Under the pieces are notes generated by a model. That model ran no database searches. It was not told the DNA's origin and saw only the letters and a program-made list of their open reading frames with translations. This document shows positions 29,245 to 38,076 of a stretch of 64,000 nucleotides of DNA, in pieces (position 1 is the stretch's first letter; the number at the start of each line of letters is the position of its first letter). Both the position numbers and the translations under genes were made by a program. The stretch spans positions 62,001 through 126,000 of the forward strand of contig CAJQLO010000002.1 of assembly GCA_905479195.1 (NCBI GenBank). Reading direction: 5' to 3'. Source of the DNA: an uncultured Gammaproteobacteria bacterium. GTDB taxonomy: Bacteria; Pseudomonadota; Gammaproteobacteria; GCA-002705445; GCA-002716945.

Positions 29245-30159
29245 TTACTTAGATTCATTTAATAAAAATTCAATTAATGCTTTGCTGGTAAATAGCCTAT
29301 TATGCGCTTGTTGCCATACTCTACTTCTTGGGCCATCAATTACATCTGCATCTACCTCTTCACCTCTATGAGCAGGCAAGCAATGCAAGAAAATTGCATC
29401 TGCCTTAGCTTTATCAAATAAATTTTGATTTATCTGGTAACCTTTAAACAATTGTTTTCTTTTCTCAGATTCACTTTCATCGCCCATACTAGTCCAAACA
29501 TCAGTTGTAACTAAATCAGAGTCCTCAACGGCTTGCCCTGGAAGATCACACAGTTCAACATTGTCCTTTGCTAACATTAATGTTTTATGGTCAGGCTCAA
29601 ATCCTGATGGTGTTGCAATTTTAAGTTTAAAATTTAAAATCTTCGCTGCATTAATATATGAATTACACATATTACATCCATCACCTATCCAGGCAACTGT
29701 CTTGCCCTCAATGGAACCTCTTTCCTCATAATAAGTTTGCATATCAGCTAATAATTGGCAAGGATGATATTTTTCAGTTAGCCCATTAATTATAGGAACT
29801 GAAGAGTTACTAGCTAACTCCTCTACCTCGCTATGGTTGTGCGTCCTAATCATAACTATATCAACCATTCCAGATAAAACTTTTGCTGTATCGGATAAAT
29901 CTTCTCCTCGAGTGATTTGTGTTGTATCTGATGATAAAAATATGGCATGACCACCTAGCGTGACCATTGCTGTTTCAAAAGCAACTCTTGTTCTCGTTGA
30001 ATTTTTTTTGAAAATCATGGCCATTGTTTTATTTTGAAGAGAATTATTAAGAATATTATCATGAGATTCTTGCTTGAACTCAATAGACCTTTTAATTATT
30101 CTAATAAATTCATTTTTATTTATATCTAACAGAGACTTAAAATGCCTTACTTTATTCAT
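29245..30159 (-). CDS. argF: Ornithine carbamoyltransferase
   Basis: 304 residues. It makes citrulline from ornithine and carbamoyl phosphate, the product of CarAB. The carbamoyl phosphate loop is KNSTRTRVAFE near residue 50; HCLPAHRGEEVD near 260 is the ornithine-site motif that separates it from aspartate transcarbamoylase. It overlaps the end of argD by eight bases in an argD-argF operon. Confidence 0.97.
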   Translation of the reverse strand: MNKVRHFKSLLDINKNEFIRIIKRSIEFKQESHDNILNNSLQNKTMAMIFKKNSTRTRVAFETAMVTLGGHAIFLSSDTTQITRGEDLSDTAKVLSGMVDIVMIRTHNHSEVEELASNSSVPIINGLTEKYHPCQLLADMQTYYEERGSIEGKTVAWIGDGCNMCNSYINAAKILNFKLKIATPSGFEPDHKTLMLAKDNVELCDLPGQAVEDSDLVTTDVWTSMGDESESEKRKQLFKGYQINQNLFDKAKADAIFLHCLPAHRGEEVDADVIDGPRSRVWQQAHNRLFTSKALIEFLLNESK

Positions 30160-31336
30160 ATTTAATTTTACCTATAATTCTCTGCAAAATAGTTACGATT
30201 GCATCTGCCTGAGATCTGTTGATAATTAATGGTGGCAACATCCTAATAGTATTCTCTTTTGTTACATTAATTACCAGTTTCTTTTCTAATGCATCCTTAA
30301 CAAGATGTGTACAATTTATTCTTAACTCTATACCTATCATTAATCCCTTACATCTTATCTCTTTAATAATCTTAAAATGTGATAACTTTTTATTTAATTC
30401 TGATTCTAGATAAAATCCGATATCTCTAGCATTTTTACACAAACTTTTTTTCTTCATTATATCTAATACCACTAAGCCAACTGATGTAGATAAAAAATTT
30501 CCACCAAATGTTGACCCATGGCTTCCTGGAACAAGAACTTTCGCTGCAACATTACTAGCAAGGCAAGCTCCAATAGGTACACCATTACCTAAAGCTTTTG
30601 CAACAGATATTACATCTGGAATTATTTCACTATGTTGAAAACCAAACCATTTTCCGGTTCTACAAAATCCTGACTGGACTTCATCTATCATAAGCAACCA
30701 TTTAAATTTATTACAAATATTTCTTAGTTCATTTAAATAATTTTTATCGGGTATGATAATGCCTCCCTCACCCTGAATAGGTTCAAGTAATATAGCTACA
30801 ATATCATTATGTTTTTCTGAAAGTTTTTTTATAGCCTCAATATCATTATAAGGAGCTCTAAGCAAGCCATCCAATAAAGGATAAAATCCTGCATGTGCTT
30901 TTTCACCTCCAGTTGCCGACAGCGCAGCCATTGTTCTTCCATGGAAGCTATTTTCCATAACTATAATTTTTGGATTACTTATTTTTTTATCATTTCCATA
31001 TTTTCTAGCAATTTTAATTGATGCTTCCACTGCTTCTGCGCCAGAATTACAAAAAAAAGCTGATTGCATGCCAGATAATTTACATAACTTTTCACCTAGC
31101 TGCTCTTGTTGCTTAATCATAAATGCATTAGATGTATGGATTAATGTTTTAGATTGTTTTGATATTACGTCTGCAATATCAGGATCTGAATGCCCTAGAC
31201 TTGTAACAGCTAACCCGCAAAGCGCATCTAAATATTTATTATTATCTGTATCCCACAAATATACTCCTTTGCCTTTGACAAAGGATACATTTTTACGATT
31301 ATATGTGTTCATTAAATAATTCTTCATAATATCCAT
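30152..31336 (-). CDS. argD: Acetylornithine/aminotransferase class III (ArgD)
   Basis: 394 residues, PLP enzyme. It transaminates N-acetylglutamate semialdehyde to acetylornithine, and may also serve the diaminopimelate pathway. Seen: FFCNSGAEAVEASIKIARK, the IDEVQSGFCRTGKWF block with the PLP-contacting Asp, and SVAKALGNGVPIGA with the Schiff-base lysine. ATGs at 31336, 31327 and 31312 are all possible; the exact start is uncertain by a few residues. Pairing with argF supports the arginine role. Confidence 0.93.
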   Translation of the reverse strand: MDIMKNYLMNTYNRKNVSFVKGKGVYLWDTDNNKYLDALCGLAVTSLGHSDPDIADVISKQSKTLIHTSNAFMIKQQEQLGEKLCKLSGMQSAFFCNSGAEAVEASIKIARKYGNDKKISNPKIIVMENSFHGRTMAALSATGGEKAHAGFYPLLDGLLRAPYNDIEAIKKLSEKHNDIVAILLEPIQGEGGIIIPDKNYLNELRNICNKFKWLLMIDEVQSGFCRTGKWFGFQHSEIIPDVISVAKALGNGVPIGACLASNVAAKVLVPGSHGSTFGGNFLSTSVGLVVLDIMKKKSLCKNARDIGFYLESELNKKLSHFKIIKEIRCKGLMIGIELRINCTHLVKDALEKKLVINVTKENTIRMLPPLIINRSQADAIVTILQRIIGKIKYE

Positions 31337-31540
31337 TCAGTAAAAACAAAGGAGTATTCTAATATAGTAATAGTATAAAACGCAACAGTCTTTAGATTAT
31401 TGCACTATGTACTATATTACCAGCTTGTAATATTAGGATAAATTAATATACCCTGCTTAATTAATCAAAAATCCTTGTGTTAACGTAGTTTTATGTCAAA
31501 ATACGTGATAATAGACAATTAAAATAAAACCGGGGAGATT
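31337..31540. other. Intergenic region, argD/porin divergence
   Basis: 204 bases between divergent argD and the porin. It must hold both promoters, but I could not settle on convincing hexamer pairs. A GGGGAG ribosome binding site is at its right end. No ORF or RNA gene is apparent. Confidence 0.5.
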
Positions 31541-32620
31541 ATGAATAAGTTATTTACCGCAGTCGCTTTTGTGGCTGCTTCTTCTACTCTAGCATTTGCT
31601 GGTGGACACAGTGGGTCTAAAGGCTCATCAAGTGCCTCTGCTGCACATTCTGGAAATGGAGTACAATTTTTTGGCCGTTTATACGTAGGGTATGAAAACA
31701 AATCTTCTGCTTCAGCAAACTCTGTTGACAGCCTTAGAGATAATGGTGGAAAAAGTAGATTAGGAATTAAATTTAAAGAAAACTTAGGCTCAATGAGCTT
31801 AATCGGACATGCTGAATGGAAAGTTGACATTGCCGATGGTACTTCAAGTCGGGATTCTGGTACTGCATGTACTGGTGCTAGAGATTGTCGTACGATTGAC
31901 TTACATGTTGGAAACCTTGGTTTCTTAACAGGATTGGGTTATATCGGAATAGGTTCATTTGAATCTCCATATAAAACAATGGGTAACTTTGACTCAAATA
32001 TGGATACTGGCCTTGCTCTAAATGCGCATGGTGGTACAAGTAATGGTTCGTTTGGTCAAGCTGGTACATGGGAATCATCTCTTTCTTATCATGCTGCAAT
32101 GGGCCCAATTGAAATTGCTTATATGCGTGGTATGGCTGAAGCAAATACTGAAGCTAATGTTTCAAAAAGTGATTATGCGTTTGGTATAAAAGTTAAACAT
32201 ATCATGCCAGGCTTAGAGTTTGGTTTTGCTAGAACACATGATAAAAGTCAAGATAGTAATCGTGGTTTGAGTAATGATAAGTTCTTCGCTTCATATAAAG
32301 CAATGCCTAACTTAGGTGTTTTCTATACTACTGAAGAAGTAGAAATTGCTACAACAGTTGCGAATGCTGGAACAGTTCAAGCTGCTGGTGATATTGTAAC
32401 TATGGGTATTCACTACACTATGGGCAACAACATGATTCAATTTGCTGCGGCAAGCGGAAACATGGATGCTGCGACTACAGATTATGATGTTATTAGTATT
32501 TCTAATCAGATGAACTTAAGTAAGTCTACTGATCTGACATTTGGTGTCACTAGAAAAGGTAACGAAGGTACTGACGCATCAGTGCGTACATATGGCCTTG
32601 GTCTAACACATAAATTCTAA
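31541..32620 (+). CDS. Gram-negative porin (Porin_4 type)
   Basis: 359 residues. A signal peptide (MNKLFTAVAFVAASSTLAFA) is followed by a beta-barrel sequence ending in a C-terminal phenylalanine (LGLTHKF), the BamA recognition signal. GGGGAG-like Shine-Dalgarno lies just before the ATG. It is a general outer-membrane diffusion porin; selectivity is unknown. It shares the motif CxxARDCRT with the second porin in the window: Cys-x5-Cys around residue 109. Codon use is richer in C-ending codons than its neighbours, as in highly expressed genes. It stands alone with a terminator after it. Confidence 0.9.
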   Translation: MNKLFTAVAFVAASSTLAFAGGHSGSKGSSSASAAHSGNGVQFFGRLYVGYENKSSASANSVDSLRDNGGKSRLGIKFKENLGSMSLIGHAEWKVDIADGTSSRDSGTACTGARDCRTIDLHVGNLGFLTGLGYIGIGSFESPYKTMGNFDSNMDTGLALNAHGGTSNGSFGQAGTWESSLSYHAAMGPIEIAYMRGMAEANTEANVSKSDYAFGIKVKHIMPGLEFGFARTHDKSQDSNRGLSNDKFFASYKAMPNLGVFYTTEEVEIATTVANAGTVQAAGDIVTMGIHYTMGNNMIQFAAASGNMDAATTDYDVISISNQMNLSKSTDLTFGVTRKGNEGTDASVRTYGLGLTHKF

Positions 32621-32642
32621 AGTTTAGTAACTAAAGATATTA

Positions 32643-32673
32643 AAACCCATTTCATGTGAGATGGGTTTTTTTA
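32643..32673 (+). terminator. Intrinsic terminator after the porin
   Basis: Stem AAACCCATTTCA / TGAGATGGGTTT, about 11 pairs with one G-U, followed by seven T residues, 23 bases after the porin stop. The T-run touches the asnB stop codon on the other strand, so the structure may serve both genes. Confidence 0.85.
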
Positions 32674-34443
32674 TGCATCTATATTTAACTGAAACCATCT
32701 TTCAAGTAAAGCTAAATGCCAGAGTTTATTACCGTTTAATTTAGTAAAATGTGAATTAGGATTAAGCAATAAAGCATTAATATTATCTTGATTATAAAGC
32801 GCTCTATTAGAACAATTCTTCGAAAGCAAAATTGATCTTACATAATCTAGAAATTTACCCTCGAGTATCTTTAGTGGCGGTACTGGAAAATAAAATTTAT
32901 CTCTATAAATTAGGTCTTTACTTAAATACTTCTCTGCTAATTTTTTTAAATAATATTTTCCATCATTTTTAATTTTTTGAGTAGATGGAATTGAGGATAA
33001 AAACTCTACCAAATTAATATCTAAAAAAGGAACTCTAGTCTCTAAACCATGAGACATAGTCATACTATCAACTCTCTTAACTGGATCATCAATTACCATT
33101 GTTGATAAATCTATTCTTAAAACTTTATCAAGATAACCAATATCATCTCTTTGCTTTCTAAAGAGTGACTCAATTAGTTCCTCACTATAATTATTTGATA
33201 CATATTTTTCTTTTATAGTTTTAGAATAATCTTCATGATCTCTATCAAAGTAATGTTCAATAAATCTTTCTGAATCACTGCCCTTCATTTCATTCATTTT
33301 TTTATACCAAAAATATCCGCCAAATAACTCATCAGCACCTTGTCCACTCAAAACTACCTTTTGGTTTTTTGATACTTCTTTAGCTAAAAGATAGAAAGCC
33401 GAAGAATCTTGGCTAAACATTGGCTCGGGCATCTCTCGGATAACATCATCAAGGGACTCCATCAGATGGTCTTGACTAATATTATACTTATAATGATTGG
33501 TATTAAATTGTTTAGAAACCATATCTGAATAATAAAATTCATCTCCAACCTCGTCCTTAATTGTTGGAAAGCCAATAGAAAAAGTATTAATTTTAGATAA
33601 TTTACTTTTGGCAGCCATTGCAACTATCAAACTAGAATCTAGCCCTCCTGAAAGTAAAACACCTACATCTACATCAGCAGTATAAAATCTTTTTTCAATT
33701 GCATTCATTAGTAGCCTTTCAGATTCTTCTATAATTTCATTTTCTTCTATATTTTGATTAATCTTAATATCATCAAGAGCATAATATTTATTTTTTAAAA
33801 TCTTGCCATCAGATGTAACTGTTGCGGAATGTCCTGGCTCTAACTTATATATATTTTTAAGAATTGTATTTGGCGCAGGAATAACTGAATGAAGAGTAAA
33901 TTGATGATGAAGACTTTTATGATTAATTTCATTATCATTTCTACCAATAAGCGCTTTGGTATTAGATGCGAAAGCAAAGTATTTACTGTCTAACTTATAA
34001 TATAAAGGTTTTATTCCAAGCCTGTCTCGTGCTAAAAAAATTTTATTTGCATCTGGGTCATAAATGCAAAATGAAAATACACCATCAAGATATTTAACGC
34101 AATCTTCCCCATAGTGATCATAACTTTTTAAAATTACCTCTGTATCTCCATCTGATGAAAAACTATAGCCTTTATTTATAAGTAATTCTCTTATCTCTTT
34201 ATAGTTATAAATCACTCCATTAAAAACAATAACTTTGTTTGACTTCCCATCTATCATTGGTTGATGTGACTTACTGGATATATCTATTACTGATAATCTA
34301 CGATGTCCTAGATATACATTATTATGCTGATATTCATCACTATGATCTGGACCTCTTTTTATAATACTCTGCATCATATGACGCATTTTTGACTCATCTA
34401 CACGAGTATCATTAAACCTTATTTCACCACAAATTCCACACAT
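32671..34443 (-). CDS. AsnB-family glutamine amidotransferase/synthetase, NAGGN-type
   Basis: 590 residues from the ATG at 34443. That start places the nucleophile Cys at residue 2 (MCGICGE), which class II amidotransferases need; an in-frame ATG six codons earlier is therefore rejected. Residues about 1-210 are the glutaminase, and about 230-580 the ATP-pyrophosphatase synthetase with LLSGGLDSSLIVAM. Several stretches (DEFYYSDMV, SGQGADELFGGYFWYKK, HYFDRDH, DDPVKRVDSMTM, YFPVPPLKIL, LWHLALLERWF) fit, as I recall that subfamily, the amidotransferase that makes the osmolyte N-acetylglutaminylglutamine amide rather than plain asparagine synthase. The usual partner ligase is not adjacent. Plain AsnB remains possible. 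Confidence 0.8.
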   Translation of the reverse strand: MCGICGEIRFNDTRVDESKMRHMMQSIIKRGPDHSDEYQHNNVYLGHRRLSVIDISSKSHQPMIDGKSNKVIVFNGVIYNYKEIRELLINKGYSFSSDGDTEVILKSYDHYGEDCVKYLDGVFSFCIYDPDANKIFLARDRLGIKPLYYKLDSKYFAFASNTKALIGRNDNEINHKSLHHQFTLHSVIPAPNTILKNIYKLEPGHSATVTSDGKILKNKYYALDDIKINQNIEENEIIEESERLLMNAIEKRFYTADVDVGVLLSGGLDSSLIVAMAAKSKLSKINTFSIGFPTIKDEVGDEFYYSDMVSKQFNTNHYKYNISQDHLMESLDDVIREMPEPMFSQDSSAFYLLAKEVSKNQKVVLSGQGADELFGGYFWYKKMNEMKGSDSERFIEHYFDRDHEDYSKTIKEKYVSNNYSEELIESLFRKQRDDIGYLDKVLRIDLSTMVIDDPVKRVDSMTMSHGLETRVPFLDINLVEFLSSIPSTQKIKNDGKYYLKKLAEKYLSKDLIYRDKFYFPVPPLKILEGKFLDYVRSILLSKNCSNRALYNQDNINALLLNPNSHFTKLNGNKLWHLALLERWFQLNIDA

Positions 34444-34550
34444 ATATTGTTGTTCCTTCAAAAGATCTAAATTTATTAAACTTACTGATAGATAAAATAG
34501 CTTACATCATTTATTATATCATCCATATTATAATTATTTTTGAGGCGTGT

Positions 34551-35129
34551 ATGAACCCACTATTATCAATAAAAGGAACAATTATTTCAGGATTTATATT
34601 ATCAGCAGTGCTGGTGCTAGCTATTGGTGGAAAATTAGTTGAAATTGAACATTACATCAGATGGCTACATTACCTGTCAGGTATAACTTGGATTGGTTTA
34701 CTCTACTATTTTAATTTTGTACAAGTCCCGGCTATGGCTACTGCAATTGCAGATAAAGAGCCTGGTCCAGCAGCTATTGGTAAATATGTTGCTCCTTTAG
34801 CACTAGTTTGGTTTAGATGGGGAGCGGTTGTAACATGGGTTACAGGGGCTTGGTACTTACAAGACCATGGCATGTTACATGCTGCATTTACCCTCTCTGG
34901 TGGAGCTGCAGGAATAGGAATAGGCGCTTGGTTAGGGACTATAATGTTGTTTAACGTATGGGTTTTAATTTGGCCAAATCAAAAGAAAATCCTTGGTATG
35001 GTGTCTGCGACTCCAGAAGAAATAGCTAAAGCTAAAAAAGTTGCATTATTAGCATCAAGAACTAACACATTGCTTAGTATCCCAATGTTATTGTTTATGG
35101 GTTATAGCCATAATGGATTAGGAATGTAA
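34551..35129 (+). CDS. PuuD-like urate oxidase N-terminal-domain membrane protein
   Basis: 192 residues, about four or five membrane helices. HYIRWLHYLSGITWIGLLYYFNFVQVP near residue 33 is the hallmark of the Urate_ox_N family, the membrane part of the urate hydroxylase PuuD. In PuuD a cytochrome c domain follows; here there is none, so it is the membrane domain alone. No purine-catabolism gene is nearby, so urate oxidation should not be assumed. Function unknown; a haem- or quinone-linked redox role is only a guess from the conserved histidines and tryptophans. Confidence 0.7.
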   Translation: MNPLLSIKGTIISGFILSAVLVLAIGGKLVEIEHYIRWLHYLSGITWIGLLYYFNFVQVPAMATAIADKEPGPAAIGKYVAPLALVWFRWGAVVTWVTGAWYLQDHGMLHAAFTLSGGAAGIGIGAWLGTIMLFNVWVLIWPNQKKILGMVSATPEEIAKAKKVALLASRTNTLLSIPMLLFMGYSHNGLGM

Positions 35130-35210
35130 TTAGATCTGTTTAGATACATATCTGGCGTATTGATCAGATATGACTAAATAATCTATATAATAAATTATAA
35201 GGAGAGAAAA

Positions 35211-35519
35211 ATGTCAGCATTAGAAAGAATTAAAAAACAAGTTACTGAAAATCCAGTCATGTTATATATGAAAGGAACACCGGAAATGCCAATGTGTGGC
35301 TTTTCATCTAGAACAGTAGAAGCTTTGAAACAATGTGGTAAAGAATTTGGATATTGCAATGTAATTCTTGACCAAGAGGTTATGCGAGATCTACCGAGCT
35401 TTAAAGATTGGCCTACTTTCCCTCAACTTTACATTAAAGGTGAATTAGTTGGTGGGTGCGATATAACTTTAGAGCTTTTTGAATCAGGTGAATTAAAAAA
35501 AATGATTGATGGGGCTTAA
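35211..35519 (+). CDS. grxD: Monothiol glutaredoxin, CGFS type
   Basis: 102 residues. The active-site motif is CGFS in PMCGFSSRTVEAL; FPQLYIKGELVGGCDI provides the glutathione-binding cis-proline and GG motif. Such proteins bind a glutathione-ligated 2Fe-2S cluster between two subunits and pass clusters to client proteins. A strong AAGGAG Shine-Dalgarno precedes the ATG. It is a single-gene unit, convergent with the methyltransferase. Confidence 0.96.
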   Translation: MSALERIKKQVTENPVMLYMKGTPEMPMCGFSSRTVEALKQCGKEFGYCNVILDQEVMRDLPSFKDWPTFPQLYIKGELVGGCDITLELFESGELKKMIDGA

Positions 35520-35533
35520 TAGGCTAGATAACG

Positions 35534-36157
35534 CTATTTATCGTTAGTTGCGTGGATTATATTCCAGTAATCAAATATATTCACTTTAGACATCTCTTGC
35601 ACGTTTAGATTTGCATATTTATTGAACTCGGCAAACGGAAAATATGGTTTCCACCCTAATAATTTACTAAGAGGCATTAAACCTTTTTCAAAAATCTTGA
35701 CCAAGCCGTTATCTGACTCATTACTAAAATGATTAACTATATAAATATCACCATCATTTTTACAAACCCTTTTCATTTCTTCTATTAATTTTCTAGGGTC
35801 TTGGGTCACAGAAACAACATACATTCCAACCACTTTATCAAAAGTATTATCAGCAAAAGTTAGCTCCTCACCATTCATTAATAAAATATGCTTATTTTGA
35901 GCTTGATCTTCAATAATTCTTTTTTTCGCTACATCTAACATATCAGGAGATATATCAATACCAACTACTTTAGTCTCGTCGGGATAATATTGTAATGACG
36001 AACCTGTACCAATGCCTATTTCTAATACGCTGTCAGTGCTATTACAATCCATTTTTTTAATTATGGCTTTTTGACCAGGTCTAAAAACTTGACCGAAAGT
36101 AGCATCATAAAATCCAGAGACTCTCTTGTAAGATTTGATTATAGAGTTTTCGTCCAA
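35534..36157 (-). CDS. Class I SAM methyltransferase, PmtA-like
   Basis: 207 residues, Rossmann-fold methyltransferase. Motif I is VLEIGIGTGSSLQYYP near residue 45, followed by VVGIDISPDMLDVAKKR and the post-II stretch FDKVVGMYVVSVTQDPRKLIEEMKRVCKNDG, then IYIVNHF. This layout fits the Rhodobacter-type phosphatidylethanolamine N-methyltransferase (PmtA), which makes phosphatidylcholine, better than UbiE. Substrate is inferred only. It diverges from the small membrane-protein gene with a 48-base spacer. Confidence 0.72.
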   Translation of the reverse strand: MDENSIIKSYKRVSGFYDATFGQVFRPGQKAIIKKMDCNSTDSVLEIGIGTGSSLQYYPDETKVVGIDISPDMLDVAKKRIIEDQAQNKHILLMNGEELTFADNTFDKVVGMYVVSVTQDPRKLIEEMKRVCKNDGDIYIVNHFSNESDNGLVKIFEKGLMPLSKLLGWKPYFPFAEFNKYANLNVQEMSKVNIFDYWNIIHATNDK

Positions 36158-36205
36158 TATGTTATCCTAGTTACTAGTTATGAAGGTATTAATTATAGCA
36201 TTAAT

Positions 36206-36730
36206 ATGATATTAAATTTAAAGATTTTTCTAGATATTCTGACGTTTTCGCGTGGTCCCCAGGATCTCCCTTCTAGCTCTAACTTATTAAAAGCAATCAT
36301 ATTAATTAATATTATTGTTGGCCTAATATCAGTTGATCCTAATACTGGTTATGCTTTAAGTGTCTTCTTTGCAGCCATTTATATACTTGTAACACTTATA
36401 TTTATAAAACTATGTCTCGGGATAAAAGATAATAACAATGGGACCCCAAACTTATATGCCTCTCGATACACTCAGGTCTCCTCGGGAACTCTAGGCGTTC
36501 ATGCTCTTGTAGCTTTATTTGCAAGCATAGCTACCATGTATGTTTTTACAGATGAAAATTCTATACTACTTATTTTTCTAGCAATTTCATTATATGCTTG
36601 GTTCGTAAATGGTCATATATTTAAAAATGCTTTAGATACTACAATGTCAATTGGATTAGGAATTTCACTACTTCATAATATTGCATATATATTTATTATA
36701 ATGGTTTTACTTCAAGTGCTACTCATATGA
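36206..36730 (+). CDS. Small four-helix membrane protein upstream of mpl
   Basis: 174 residues from the ATG at 36206. An in-frame start at 36071 would lie deep inside the divergent methyltransferase gene and add a hydrophilic leader, so I reject it. Four hydrophobic segments (about 26-45, 50-68, 93-112, 150-172). The N-terminus LDILTFSRGPQDLPSSSNLL is the most distinctive, proline-containing stretch. I do not recognise the family. Its stop overlaps the mpl start by four bases, so it may work in envelope or cell-wall upkeep, but this rests only on position. Confidence 0.75.
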   Translation: MILNLKIFLDILTFSRGPQDLPSSSNLLKAIILINIIVGLISVDPNTGYALSVFFAAIYILVTLIFIKLCLGIKDNNNGTPNLYASRYTQVSSGTLGVHALVALFASIATMYVFTDENSILLIFLAISLYAWFVNGHIFKNALDTTMSIGLGISLLHNIAYIFIIMVLLQVLLI

Positions 36731-38076
36731 AAATCCATATTTTAGGAATAGGAGGAACATTTATGGCTGGCATAGCAATAATTGCTAAGCAGCTTGGACA
36801 TGAAGTTACAGGTTCAGATAAAAATTTATATGATCCAATGAAGTCTGTTCTAGAAAAAGAAAATATTATTTTCACAGAAGGATATAACCCTAAAATCTTG
36901 GATAAAAAATTTGATTTAGTGATTGTTGGAAATGTAATGTCTCGTGGCATGGGCATTATAGAGAAATTACTTGAAAAAAATATTAAATATATTTCTGGAC
37001 CCCAATGGCTCTATGAAAATGTTTTATACAAAAAGAAAGTTATAGCAATATCAGGTACTCATGGTAAAACCACAACATCTTCGCTTGTCACATGGATATT
37101 AAAGTATGCAAAACTCAATCCATCCTATCTTATTGGTGGTCAGCCAATTAATTTAAGCTCACCAGCAAAGCTTACTAGTTCAAATTTTTTTGTGATAGAA
37201 GCGGATGAATATGATACTTCATTCTTTGATAAAAGGTCAAAATATATACACTACCATCCAAATATATTAGTAATAAATAATATTGAGTTTGATCATGCAG
37301 ATATATTTGAAAATATAGATTCCGTGGTTAAAAACTTCCATCACCTAGTAAGGATAGTTCCAAAAAATGGGAAAATTATTTATAATTATGATGATAAAAA
37401 TATTAGAAAGTTAATTAAAAAAGGTATTTGGTCAAAAGAAATTTCTATGACATCAAAAAATTATAAAAGCGCTAACTGGTCTCTTTCAAGAAAAGAAAAT
37501 AGCTTCTTTCTTTCAAAAATAAAAACAAAAACTCTGAGTTCAAAAATAATTGAATCCAGTCTGTTTGGGATTCATAATTATAAAAATATTTCATTAGCGA
37601 TTTTAGCTTCTATACAGGCTGGAGTTTCATTCTCCGTATGTATTGATGCTATAAAAAAATTTAAAGGCGTTAAAAGAAGAATGGAGAAAGTTGAGAATAA
37701 AGGCACTCTTCAGATATATGATGACTTTGCTCATCATCCCACAGAAATAGAAAGCTCTATTAAATCATTAAAAGAAAATTTTAAAGGAAAAAAAATATTA
37801 TCAATATGTGAAATAAAATCCCACTCAATGATTTCTGGGACTCATAAAAAAGATCTTCCTGTAGCATTAGGTCACTCACACTATAGTATAATAATTAAAC
37901 CCCCTTTATTGAAATGGACTCTTGACAGTGAAAATAAAAATTTATATGTTGTTGATTCATATGATAAAGCGATTGAGTTTATAAAAAAAAATAGAAATAA
38001 GATTGATATTATATTAATAATGAGTAATAAGAGTACATTTAACCTTAGGAGTTATATTAAGAATGAAAAAAATTAA
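36727..38076 (+). CDS. mpl: UDP-MurNAc:L-Ala-gamma-D-Glu-meso-DAP ligase
   Basis: 449 residues, Mur ligase family. Mpl reattaches recycled murein tripeptide to UDP-MurNAc. The N-terminal HILGIGGTFMAGIAIIAKQLGHEVTGSD separates it from MurC; the P-loop GTHGKTTTS is near residue 110 and the C-terminal domain starts with IYDDFAHHPTEI near 333. With ampD in the same window it completes part of the peptidoglycan recycling route. It overlaps the genes on both sides, by four and 14 bases. Confidence 0.95.
   Translation: MKIHILGIGGTFMAGIAIIAKQLGHEVTGSDKNLYDPMKSVLEKENIIFTEGYNPKILDKKFDLVIVGNVMSRGMGIIEKLLEKNIKYISGPQWLYENVLYKKKVIAISGTHGKTTTSSLVTWILKYAKLNPSYLIGGQPINLSSPAKLTSSNFFVIEADEYDTSFFDKRSKYIHYHPNILVINNIEFDHADIFENIDSVVKNFHHLVRIVPKNGKIIYNYDDKNIRKLIKKGIWSKEISMTSKNYKSANWSLSRKENSFFLSKIKTKTLSSKIIESSLFGIHNYKNISLAILASIQAGVSFSVCIDAIKKFKGVKRRMEKVENKGTLQIYDDFAHHPTEIESSIKSLKENFKGKKILSICEIKSHSMISGTHKKDLPVALGHSHYSIIIKPPLLKWTLDSENKNLYVVDSYDKAIEFIKKNRNKIDIILIMSNKSTFNLRSYIKNEKN

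Noticed and set aside
36071-36205. Extended start for the membrane protein before mpl
   Set aside because: It lies inside the divergent methyltransferase gene and adds a hydrophilic, unfamiliar leader.
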